Origin: Bifidobacterium breve
GTDB lineage: Bacteria > Actinomycetota > Thermoleophilia > Miltoncostaeales > Miltoncostaeaceae
Direction of reading: 5' to 3'
Length of the DNA: 11,250 bases
Assembly: GCA_945876305.1 (NCBI GenBank)
Contig: CAMCOB010000037.1
Span: 1-11,250 of the forward strand
Both the position numbers and the translations under genes were made by a program. Position 1 is the stretch's first letter. Each line of letters begins with the position of its first letter. Positions 1 through 5,399 of this stretch are shown here, piece by piece. The notes beneath the pieces are model-generated. The model was not told the DNA's origin, searched no databases, and saw only the letters and a program-made list of their open reading frames with translations.

Positions 1-13
1 TATCCCCAGACCT

Positions 14-19
14 GGAGGG
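14..19 (+). promoter_or_regulatory. Ribosome binding site deciding the TTG start of hppA
   Basis: GGAGGG lies 5 nt before a TTG codon at 25. The hppA frame is open to the window edge, so translation could in principle begin upstream, but this strong Shine-Dalgarno sequence and the following residues, which lead straight into the first membrane helix, favour TTG 25. Confidence 0.7.
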
Positions 20-24
20 CGTTC

Positions 25-2130
25 TTGGCCGGCTTCCTGTCGGACAACAGTGCATGGGTTGCGCTCGTATGTGGGCTTCTCGCCATCGCATACGGCCTCG
101 GTCTTGCCGCATACATTCTTCGTCAGCCCGCGGGCAACGAGAAGATGCGCGAGATCGCCGCAGCAATCCAAGAGGGCGCGAAGGCGTACCTCAATCGTCA
201 ATACGCGATCATCGGCGTTGTTGCCTTGGTCCTGTTTCTCCTGATCGGCTTCCTCGGCAGCACGGTTGATTCGTCGCTGCTTGGCTGGAAGGCCGCAATC
301 GGGTTCCTTATCGGTGCCGTGGCATCTGCCGCAGCCGGCTTCATCGGAATGAATGTCTCGGTGCGCACCAACGTGCGCACCGCCGAGGCAGCCCGCGGCG
401 GTCTTAAGCCCGCCCTGAGCGTTTCATTCAAGGGTGGCACCGTCACCGGCATGCTGGTGGTAGGTCTCGGGCTTCTGTCCGTATCGACCTACTTCCTCAT
501 CCTGGGTGCTGACAAGGACGCCGTGGGCCCGTTGGTGGGTCTCGCGTTTGGTGGTTCGCTCATCAGCGTGTTCGCCCGTCTGGGCGGCGGTATCTTCACC
601 AAGGGCGCTGATGTCGGCGCCGACCTCGTGGGCAAGGTTGAGGCGGGCATCCCTGAGGATGACCCCCGCAACCCCGCCGTTATCGCCGACAACGTCGGTG
701 ACAACGTGGGTGACTGCGCCGGTATGGCAGCGGATCTCTTTGAGACCTACGCCGTCACCACTGTCGCAGTGATGCTTCTTGGTTCGCTGTTCTTTGCAGG
801 CAGCGCCATGAACGCGATCATGTTCCCGCTCATTCTGGGCGCGGCATCGATTCTCACTTCGATTGTGGGCACCTGGTTTGTGCGCCTTGGCAAGCACAAC
901 TCCATCACCGCTGCGCTCTACACAGGCCTCGGTGTTGCTGCTGTTCTGTCGGCACTTATCTTCATCCCACTCACGAAGTGGCTTATGGAAGGTGTGACCC
1001 CCGGCGGTGCAAATGGGGTCATTCCCGGCTCGTGGGCCAACTACTACTGGGCAGCACTCATCGGCCTTGTGGTCACCATTCTTCTGGTAGCCATCACCGA
1101 GTACTACACCGGCACCATCTGGCCGCCGGTGCGCAGCATCGCCAAGGCATCCGAGACCGGTCACGCGACCAACATCATCGCGGGTCTGGCAGTCAGCCTG
1201 AAGTCCACGGCGCTCCCCGTCATCGTTATCGCGGGCGGCATCGTGTCTTCGTATCAACTGGCTGGGTACTACGGCATCGGTGTCGCAGTCATGGCAATGC
1301 TCTCACTTGCCGGAATCGTGGTCGCGCTCGATGCGTATGGCCCGATCACCGACAACGCGGGTGGCATCGCCGAGATGGCAGGCATGCCGGATTCGGTCCG
1401 CGCAGTCACCGACCCGCTTGACGCGGTGGGTAACACCACCAAGGCTGTCACCAAGGGCTACGCCATTGGTTCGGCCGGTCTTGCTGCAGTCATCCTCTTC
1501 GTCTCGTACGTCGAGGAGCTCAAAGCCGCACTGGGTCGCGCAGGCGACGCAACGATCAGCCTGAGCTTCGACCTTCAGGATCCATTCGTGGTGGTCGGTC
1601 TGCTCATCGGTGGCCTCATGCCGTTCATCTTCGCCGCATTCTCCATGGAGGCTGTGGGCAAGGCGGGCGCGCAGGTAGTCGAGGAAGTGCGCAGGCAGTT
1701 CCGCGAGAAGCCGGGGATCATGGACGGGACTGAGAAGCCCGACTACGCCGGTTGCGTCAAGATCGTGACGGCATCTGCGCAAAGGCAGATGCTGATCCCG
1801 GGTCTCATTCCGATCATCGTTCCCGTCATCATCGCCTTCATCTTCGGCGTTGAGCACGGGCGCATCATGCTCGGAGGTCTTCTTCTCGGCGCCATCGTGA
1901 CTGGCATATTCGTTGCCATCTCGATGACCTCGGGCGGTGGGGCGTGGGACAACGCCAAAAAGCTCATCGAGGATGGTGAGTTCGGTGGGAAGGGTTCCAA
2001 CGCCCACCTGGCGGCGGTGACCGGTGACACGGTCGGTGACCCCTACAAGGACACCGCCGGTCCGGCCATCAACCCGATGATCAAGATCGCCAACATCGTG
2101 GCGCTCCTGCTCATCCCTTTCCTGGTCTAG
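25..2130 (+). CDS. hppA: Membrane-bound proton-pumping pyrophosphatase, K+-independent type
   Basis: This integral membrane pump hydrolyses cytoplasmic pyrophosphate and couples it to H+ export. It has 701 residues, in the normal range for a family with about 16 transmembrane helices. Family landmarks are all present: the substrate motif DVGADLVGKVE from D196; the acidic block DNVGDNVGDCAG from D222; a second conserved block from D436 with DNAGGIAEMAG at 443; the GGGAWDNAKK stretch at 637-646; and GDTVGDPYKDTAG from about 667. In the GNTTKAVTKG segment, K473 and T476 occupy the two positions (Ala/Lys and Ala/Thr) that in this family separate K+-dependent from K+-independent enzymes. Lys plus Thr predicts a K+-independent H+ pump, with no sign of a Na+ pump. 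The TTG start is supported by GGAGGG at 14-19. The promoter lies outside the window. A strong hairpin follows 10 nt after the stop. Identity is very secure; the ion class is inferred from the signature. Confidence 0.98.
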   Translation: MAGFLSDNSAWVALVCGLLAIAYGLGLAAYILRQPAGNEKMREIAAAIQEGAKAYLNRQYAIIGVVALVLFLLIGFLGSTVDSSLLGWKAAIGFLIGAVASAAAGFIGMNVSVRTNVRTAEAARGGLKPALSVSFKGGTVTGMLVVGLGLLSVSTYFLILGADKDAVGPLVGLAFGGSLISVFARLGGGIFTKGADVGADLVGKVEAGIPEDDPRNPAVIADNVGDNVGDCAGMAADLFETYAVTTVAVMLLGSLFFAGSAMNAIMFPLILGAASILTSIVGTWFVRLGKHNSITAALYTGLGVAAVLSALIFIPLTKWLMEGVTPGGANGVIPGSWANYYWAALIGLVVTILLVAITEYYTGTIWPPVRSIAKASETGHATNIIAGLAVSLKSTALPVIVIAGGIVSSYQLAGYYGIGVAVMAMLSLAGIVVALDAYGPITDNAGGIAEMAGMPDSVRAVTDPLDAVGNTTKAVTKGYAIGSAGLAAVILFVSYVEELKAALGRAGDATISLSFDLQDPFVVVGLLIGGLMPFIFAAFSMEAVGKAGAQVVEEVRRQFREKPGIMDGTEKPDYAGCVKIVTASAQRQMLIPGLIPIIVPVIIAFIFGVEHGRIMLGGLLLGAIVTGIFVAISMTSGGGAWDNAKKLIEDGEFGGKGSNAHLAAVTGDTVGDPYKDTAGPAINPMIKIANIVALLLIPFLV

Positions 2131-2140
2131 GAACGGCGCT

Positions 2141-2168
2141 GTGGGGGTCCGGGAAACCGGGCCCCCAC
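2141..2168 (+). terminator. 12-bp GAAA-loop hairpin after hppA, probable terminator
   Basis: Left arm 2141-2152 (GTGGGGGTCCGG) pairs with right arm 2157-2168 (CCGGGCCCCCAC) around a GAAA tetraloop, with 11 Watson-Crick pairs and one G-U pair. It starts 10 nt after the hppA stop. It lacks a clear U-run (TCTGTCGCTC follows), so it may be a weak intrinsic terminator or a 3'-end stabiliser rather than a full stop. Confidence 0.6.
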
Positions 2169-2184
2169 TCTGTCGCTCCCGATC

Positions 2185-2361
2185 ATGGGATCCCGATTCA
2201 GCGCTGCTGCGGTCCTCTCGGGGGCCGTGCTCGCCATCGGCCTTGCGCAGATTGTGCGCGCAGCAGCGACCGGGGCGGGCATTATCTCGTGGCTCGTGGG
2301 GGTGGCGTTCATCATCGCTGGGGGTGGGCGGTTGGTGCTGTGGTTCAAGGGCCACAGGTAA
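2185..2361 (+). CDS. Small two-helix membrane protein, 58 residues, unknown function
   Basis: This short open frame begins with ATG and stops at TAA 2359-2361. The product starts MGSRFSAAAVL and holds two hydrophobic stretches, about residues 7-24 and 32-47, separated by a short polar-to-glycine turn (RAAATGAG). It ends in a basic tail (FKGHR). The hydrophobic/basic pattern looks like a genuine small membrane protein with two helices and a positively charged cytoplasmic end, rather than random GC-rich translation. There is no convincing Shine-Dalgarno sequence, and the ATG lies only 16 nt after the hppA hairpin. It sits between hppA and the TrkA pair on the same strand, which might suggest an ion-related role, but I recognise no function. 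Alternatively it could be chance coding in an untranslated spacer; conservation would decide. Confidence 0.55.
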   Translation: MGSRFSAAAVLSGAVLAIGLAQIVRAAATGAGIISWLVGVAFIIAGGGRLVLWFKGHR

Positions 2362-2378
2362 AGCGGGTCCGCCTCGGC

Positions 2379-2384
2379 TAACGT
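2379..2384 (+). promoter_or_regulatory. Possible -10 element for the trkA pair
   Basis: TAACGT fits the TAnnnT pattern and would place a transcript start near 2391, just before the GGAGGAG ribosome site at 2400-2406. No recognisable -35 box is seen, so support is weak. Confidence 0.3.
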
Positions 2385-2411
2385 CACCGCGGTCGTCCGG
2401 GAGGAGCGCTG

Positions 2412-2837
2412 GTGTTCGTAGTAGTCGTTGGCTGCGGAAGAGTTGGCGCGTCAATCGCGCAGAGCCTCATCGACGATGGACATGACGTCAACGTCATCGA
2501 CCAGAACGCCGAGGCGCTCGGGCGGCTGGGTGACGACTTCCCCGGGCACTTCATTCAAGGCCCCGCGCTCGAGACCACCGTGCTTGAGCGGGCAGAGATC
2601 GAGCGGGCCGACGCATTCGTGGCCGCCACGAATGGCGACAACACCAACATCGTTATCGCGCAGGTGGCCCGTGACCGCTATCAGGTGCCATTCGTGATCG
2701 CACGTGTACTCGACCCGTCGCGCGCCAAGTTCTACGCCGAGCAGGGGCTCACGACGATCTGCCCAACCCGCACAGCGATCGAGATGATGGAGAGCGCCCT
2801 CCGGGCCTTCGTCGCCGAGTCGGCCGAGGACGCCTGA
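2412..2837 (+). CDS. trkA: TrkA-type RCK_N nucleotide-binding protein, single domain
   Basis: This is a cytoplasmic regulatory subunit of a Trk/Ktr-type K+ transporter. The 141-residue product is one Rossmann-fold RCK_N domain. It has a GxGxxG loop (G7-C-G9-R-V-G12) at the N-terminus and an acidic residue (D30) at the end of the second strand, as in NAD(H) binders. The later ATNGDNTN segment and the ARVLDPS strand are typical of the family. It starts with GTG, preceded by GGAGGAG at 2400-2406. It has no RCK_C domain, unlike full-length TrkA/KtrA proteins of about 220 residues, but the next gene supplies one. The stop overlaps the next start (TGATG), so the two are very likely made together and may form a hetero-oligomeric ring. 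Mycobacteria also have a tandem pair (ceoB/ceoC), though there both are full-length. No transporter subunit gene (TrkH/KtrB) is in the window. Confidence 0.92.
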   Translation: MFVVVVGCGRVGASIAQSLIDDGHDVNVIDQNAEALGRLGDDFPGHFIQGPALETTVLERAEIERADAFVAATNGDNTNIVIAQVARDRYQVPFVIARVLDPSRAKFYAEQGLTTICPTRTAIEMMESALRAFVAESAEDA

Positions 2838-3496
2838 TGTACGCGGTCATCGTTGGCGGTGGAAAGGCCGGCGCCAACGTGGCGCGTGCGCTGCTGCGCA
2901 TGGGCCATGAGGTGAGCATCATCGAGCACCGCCCCACTCGGTTCGCCACCCTCGAGGCCGAGTTCGAACACATGGCCCGCTGCGGCGACGGCACCGAGCT
3001 GTTTGTGTTGGAGGCAGCCGGGACCGCGCGGGCCGATGTCTGCATCGCGGTCACCGGTGACGACGAGGACAACATCATCATCGGGCAGCTCTCCCGTGAC
3101 TATTTCGGGGTGGCCAACGTGGTGGCCCGCGTGAATGATCCTCGCAACCAAGAGCACTTCGACCTTCTGGGCATTGCGCCCACCGTGTGCGCCACCGAGT
3201 CAATTCTGGCGCTCATCGAACACGAGGTGCCGCAGCACTCGCTGGTGCACCTGTTCTCGCTGCGGCGCGAGAACCTCGACATTCTCGAGATCGGTGTCGT
3301 GGAGGGCAGCCGCGCCGACGGGGCAACCGTGGGCGAACTCTCGATCCCTGACGGCAGCCTGGTTATCAGTGTGCTTCGCAACCGAGTGGGGCGTGTCGCG
3401 CGCCCGGACACCCTGCTGGCGGCGGGCGATCAGGTGGTGGCAATCGCCGAGCCCGGCCGGGAGTCCGATCTGATGGAGATCTTCGCCGGCGATTAG
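2837..3496 (+). CDS. trkA: TrkA-family K+ uptake regulator (RCK_N plus RCK_C)
   Basis: This 219-residue product has two domains. RCK_N spans about residues 1-135, with the loop G7-G-G9-K-A-G12 and E30 at the end of the second strand. RCK_C spans about 145-217, containing the GATVGELSIPDG segment and ending in AAGDQVVAIAEP, a standard close for that ligand-sensing domain. It is therefore a complete TrkA/KtrA-like protein that would gate a membrane K+ channel subunit in response to nucleotides bound at the Rossmann domain. The RCK_C ligand cannot be deduced here. The ATG overlaps the previous stop by one base (TGATG), a classic re-initiation arrangement. It shares the Rossmann fold with the upstream gene but is clearly divergent, consistent with an old duplication followed by loss of the C-terminal domain in the first copy. 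Confidence 0.95.
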   Translation: MYAVIVGGGKAGANVARALLRMGHEVSIIEHRPTRFATLEAEFEHMARCGDGTELFVLEAAGTARADVCIAVTGDDEDNIIIGQLSRDYFGVANVVARVNDPRNQEHFDLLGIAPTVCATESILALIEHEVPQHSLVHLFSLRRENLDILEIGVVEGSRADGATVGELSIPDGSLVISVLRNRVGRVARPDTLLAAGDQVVAIAEPGRESDLMEIFAGD

Positions 3497-3520
3497 CAGC
3501 CGGGCATCCGCCGCGGCTTG

Positions 3521-3539
3521 TACGATCACATTGTTCGTA
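3521..3539 (+). promoter_or_regulatory. Possible -10 with overlapping inverted repeat upstream of the GRAM gene
   Basis: TACGA (3521-3525) and TCGTA (3535-3539) form a 5-bp inverted repeat with a 9-base spacer. The left arm is part of TACGAT, a TAnnnT-type -10 candidate that would start transcription near 3533. No -35 box is evident. The arrangement suits a promoter with an overlapping operator, but arms this short can occur by chance. Confidence 0.3.
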
Positions 3540-3563
3540 TTCCGAGGGCGCTTGCGTCCGTTC

Positions 3564-3570
3564 AGGAGGG
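3564..3570 (+). promoter_or_regulatory. Ribosome binding site deciding the start at 3575
   Basis: AGGAGGG ends 4 nt before ATG 3575. The same frame has an earlier ATG at 3518, but that one has no ribosome site and the extra 19 residues lie across the promoter-like region, so 3575 is preferred. Confidence 0.8.
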
Positions 3571-3574
3571 TCAC

Positions 3575-4024
3575 ATGGCGTCATCAGAGGACCGGCTTCC
3601 GCGCGTCGCACACGCAGAGCGTCCGCGTCCCGACGAGAAGATCCTCTGGAAGACCGGTGCCGACCTGAATAACGGTTGGCTCGGCCGCCACGGCACGCTG
3701 TATCTCACCGAGCAGCGCCTGGTCTTCGTGCCCACGCCGCTTGATCACTTGCTGAGAGCCAAGCGCCGCGAGATCGCACGCGAGGACATCGAGGCCATCG
3801 AGCGGTTTCCGCTCTCGCCAGGCGTGATGCCCCGCGGTGCGAAACGGCCCCGCATGTACCTGTTCGCCAACGGGGTGAGGTATCAGTTCATGGTCCCGGA
3901 CCTCGACCCGTGGATCGACATCCTTGAGGTGGTCTACACCCGCGCTCACGAGGCCGACTCATCGGTGCGCATTCCCGAGATCCGTCGCAACGGAATCACG
4001 AACGCACTCCTCGACCTCGTCTAG
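3575..4024 (+). CDS. GRAM/PH-like domain protein, 149 residues
   Basis: The product has no signal peptide or membrane helix. After a polar N-terminus, residues 36-130 read as a GRAM/bacterial-PH-type beta-barrel fold. The signature is LGRHGTLYLTEQRLVF (36-51), where a strand is followed by the family's 'T-x-x-R-L-x-F' strand. Next comes a basic segment (LLRAKRREI) leading to the strand EDIEAIERF, and then MYLFANGVRYQFMV. These folds often bind lipids or act as protein-interaction modules; the bacterial members are mostly uncharacterised. It is a separate transcription unit or the last gene after trkA, with a 78-nt gap and its own ribosome site. There is no clear functional link to K+ uptake or to the Rrf2 gene that follows. 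The fold assignment is by motif only, and a binding partner cannot be named. Confidence 0.75.
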   Translation: MASSEDRLPRVAHAERPRPDEKILWKTGADLNNGWLGRHGTLYLTEQRLVFVPTPLDHLLRAKRREIAREDIEAIERFPLSPGVMPRGAKRPRMYLFANGVRYQFMVPDLDPWIDILEVVYTRAHEADSSVRIPEIRRNGITNALLDLV

Positions 4025-4046
4025 GGGCATGCGCCCAGGCCTCCGC

Positions 4047-4080
4047 TAAACTCCCAAATACCATTGGAGTTCGGGGGTAT
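4047..4080 (+). promoter_or_regulatory. Rrf2-gene promoter with two interleaved inverted repeats
   Basis: TAAACT (4047-4052) is a good -10 candidate. Overlapping it, AACTCC (4049-4054) and GGAGTT (4066-4071) form a perfect 6-bp inverted repeat, extendable to AA/TT with one bulged C. A second repeat, ATACC (4058-4062) with GGTAT (4076-4080), is interleaved. ATA...TAT ends with C- and G-rich inner bases are typical of Rrf2/IscR-type operators. The site covers the -10 and the expected transcript start (near 4059), which fits autorepression. GGGGG at 4073-4077 doubles as a ribosome site. Confidence 0.5.
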
Positions 4081-4084
4081 CTGA

Positions 4085-4498
4085 TTGATCAGCGTGAGTG
4101 ACCGAAGTCGGTTGGCCGTTTTGGCTGTCGCAGAGATCGCCGCCCGCGGCGGCAGCGCACCGATACCCGTTCTTGAGGTGTCGGAGTGCCGGGGGATTCC
4201 ACCGCATCAGGTGGAGCAGGTGTTCTCTGCACTCCGGCGCGCCGGAGTGCTGCAGAGTCAGCGTGGGGTAAAGGGCGGCTACACGCTGCGGCGCGACCCA
4301 GCTGACGTCTCTGTGCTCGACATCATCGAGGCTGTCGACGGGCCAATCGGCGGCGCGAGCGATGGCAGCGGCTGCCCGGTGGGCGAGGTATGGGCCGAAG
4401 GCGCATCCCGCCTGGCCAGCGCCTTTGGGTCAGTATCGGTGGCCGACATCGTGGAGCGCGAGGCGCGCCGCGCCGACGCACCCATGTTTCACATCTGA
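4085..4498 (+). CDS. Rrf2-family transcriptional regulator, single sensor-region cysteine
   Basis: The 137-residue product is a winged-helix DNA-binding protein of the Rrf2 family (IscR, NsrR, CymR relatives). Residues 2-80 show the family layout, including GIPPHQVEQVFSALRRAGVL in the recognition region and the wing RGVKGGYTL. Family members bind DNA as dimers. The sensor loop has only C97 (GSGCPVGEVW); the other cysteine, C35, lies in the DNA-binding domain. The three closely spaced cysteines of classical [Fe-S]-binding members are absent. A CymR-like mode, sensing O-acetylserine through a CysK partner, is therefore possible given cysK and cysE nearby, but this is inference. TTG 4085 is chosen because GGGGG lies 7 nt upstream; GTG 4094, three codons later, is the alternative. 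The next gene begins 5 nt after the stop, so the two are probably co-transcribed. Dyads at 4049-4080 suggest self-control. Confidence 0.92.
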   Translation: MISVSDRSRLAVLAVAEIAARGGSAPIPVLEVSECRGIPPHQVEQVFSALRRAGVLQSQRGVKGGYTLRRDPADVSVLDIIEAVDGPIGGASDGSGCPVGEVWAEGASRLASAFGSVSVADIVEREARRADAPMFHI

Positions 4499-4503
4499 GC
4501 GTA

Positions 4504-5217
4504 ATGGGTGTCGCTCCGGTTATCGGTATTGCCTGCGCTGTGGTTCACGCGCAGTGGGGGCCATGGCAGCAGCAGGCTGCCGTCGTGGCAGCCGATTACA
4601 TACGACAGGTGCAGCACGCAGGCGGGGTGGCGGTTGTGCTCCCGCCCCATCCGGGCGGCCCCGACGCGCTTCTCGATCTGATCGACGGACTGATGCTCAC
4701 GGGTGGCAATGACCTCGGGGCCTCGCTGTACGGAGCCGATCCCCACGTCGAGGCCGAAGACGCCGACCATGAGCGTGACCGGTTTGAGGCTGCGCTGGTG
4801 CGAGGGGCCATTGAGCGGGACATTCCCTTCCTTGGCATCTGCCGTGGCATCCAGGTGCTGAACGTGGCGTACGGCGGCACGCTCCTCCAGCATCTGCCCG
4901 AGTCACATGGCAGCGACGATCACCGTCGTACCACTGGCACGTTTGAGGGCAACGATCATCTCGTCAAGCTCGAGGTCGGCTCGCTTGCAGCCCTGGCGGC
5001 GGGCGAGACCACACACCGGGTTCCGTCCCACCACCATCAGGCGGTTGATCGTGTGGGCGAAGGACTGATCGTGACTGGTCGGTCCGTGGGTGACGATGTG
5101 ACCGAGGCGCTTGAGGTTCCGGGGCACCGGTTCGCGCTCGGTGTGCAGTGGCACCCAGAAGCCGACGCTGACAGCGGGGTTATTGCGGCGTTGGTCGAGG
5201 CGGCCCGGCAGGCCTGA
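4504..5217 (+). CDS. Class I glutamine amidotransferase-fold peptidase C26 (gamma-glutamyl hydrolase-like)
   Basis: The 237-residue protein is a cytoplasmic hydrolase of the PuuD / gamma-glutamyl-gamma-aminobutyrate hydrolase type. The catalytic triad is visible: the nucleophile C113 in LGICRGIQVLN, and H217 and E219 in GVQWHPEAD. Other family features are GLMLTGGNDLGASLYG at about 62-77, the GGTLLQHLP segment after the nucleophile, and SHHHQAVD before the triad histidine. Relatives cleave gamma-glutamyl amide bonds, for example in the putrescine degradation route. No putrescine genes are seen here, so the true substrate is unknown; a gamma-glutamyl thiol or amine is possible. ATG 4504 begins 5 nt after the Rrf2 stop. 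The frame extends upstream to an ATG at 4390 inside the Rrf2 gene, but the family fold starts at the 'VIGIAC' strand just after ATG 4504. There is no strong ribosome site, so coupling to the upstream gene is likely. Confidence 0.9.
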   Translation: MGVAPVIGIACAVVHAQWGPWQQQAAVVAADYIRQVQHAGGVAVVLPPHPGGPDALLDLIDGLMLTGGNDLGASLYGADPHVEAEDADHERDRFEAALVRGAIERDIPFLGICRGIQVLNVAYGGTLLQHLPESHGSDDHRRTTGTFEGNDHLVKLEVGSLAALAAGETTHRVPSHHHQAVDRVGEGLIVTGRSVGDDVTEALEVPGHRFALGVQWHPEADADSGVIAALVEAARQA

Positions 5218-5242
5218 TCCCGCGGGTCAGTTCCCGGCGCTC

Positions 5243-5258
5243 CATGAAAACATTCATG
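5243..5258. promoter_or_regulatory. Perfect 6-bp inverted repeat, possible operator
   Basis: CATGAA-AACA-TTCATG is an exact inverted repeat with a 4-base spacer, AT-rich against the GC-rich background. It lies about 130 nt upstream of the cysK -10, far for a simple repressor site. It could be an upstream activator site or a remnant of another promoter. Its function is not established. Confidence 0.3.
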
Positions 5259-5387
5259 TCCTCGAGGGTCTGAACGCCGCCGTGCGCGTGCATTGCCCGA
5301 GTGGGGCCCTTGGCGCCGGAGACACTGAAACACGTGCGGCCGATGGAACTCCCGGATTCCTATGCTCTTTACCGGGATCAGCGCTGG

Positions 5388-5393
5388 TAGCCT
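5388..5393 (+). promoter_or_regulatory. cysK -10 element positioned for a leaderless mRNA
   Basis: TAGCCT ends 6 nt before the cysK ATG (5400), which puts the predicted transcript start on or beside the start codon. There is no Shine-Dalgarno sequence before this ATG. CTCTTT at 5365-5370 is a poor -35 candidate at 17-nt spacing. The same geometry recurs at cysE and pcrA. Confidence 0.5.
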
Positions 5394-5399
5394 GAGTCC

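Larger units (their letters stand above)
5218..5399. other. 182-nt intergenic region between the C26 gene and cysK
   Basis: I see no gene here. It holds a weak hairpin at the C26 stop (CTGA 5214-5217 with TCAG 5227-5230, plus CC/GG around a CGCG loop, no U-run), a perfect inverted repeat at 5243-5258 and the cysK -10 at 5388-5393. A nine-codon ATG frame at 5244-5273 has no ribosome site and no cysteine codons. Confidence 0.6.

Noticed and set aside
424..1257. Minus-strand open frame of 277 codons inside hppA
   Set aside because: Complete overlap with hppA, no motif, biased composition.
1303..2454. Minus-strand open frame of 383 codons across the end of hppA, the small membrane gene and the trkA start
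   Set aside because: It is antisense to a certain gene; its product is rich in Arg, Asp and His with no recognisable domain, as expected from the complement of GC-rich coding DNA.
3518..3574. Upstream extension of the GRAM gene from ATG 3518
   Set aside because: No ribosome site, it covers the promoter-like dyad, and AGGAGGG clearly serves ATG 3575.
4025..4036. GGGC-ATGC-GCCC hairpin just after the GRAM gene
   Set aside because: A 4-bp stem with no U-run is too weak to call a terminator.
4390..4503. Upstream extension of the C26 gene inside the Rrf2 gene
   Set aside because: The extra 38 residues are Arg-rich and out of keeping with the family, whose fold begins just after ATG 4504.
5244..5273. 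Nine-codon frame that might be a cysteine-responsive leader peptide before cysK
   Set aside because: It has no cysteine codons, no ribosome site and no attenuator-like hairpin pair after it.
5111..5395. Plus-strand frame of 94 codons running from the C26 gene into the gap before cysK
   Set aside because: Begins inside the C26 gene in another frame, low-complexity product, no ribosome site.
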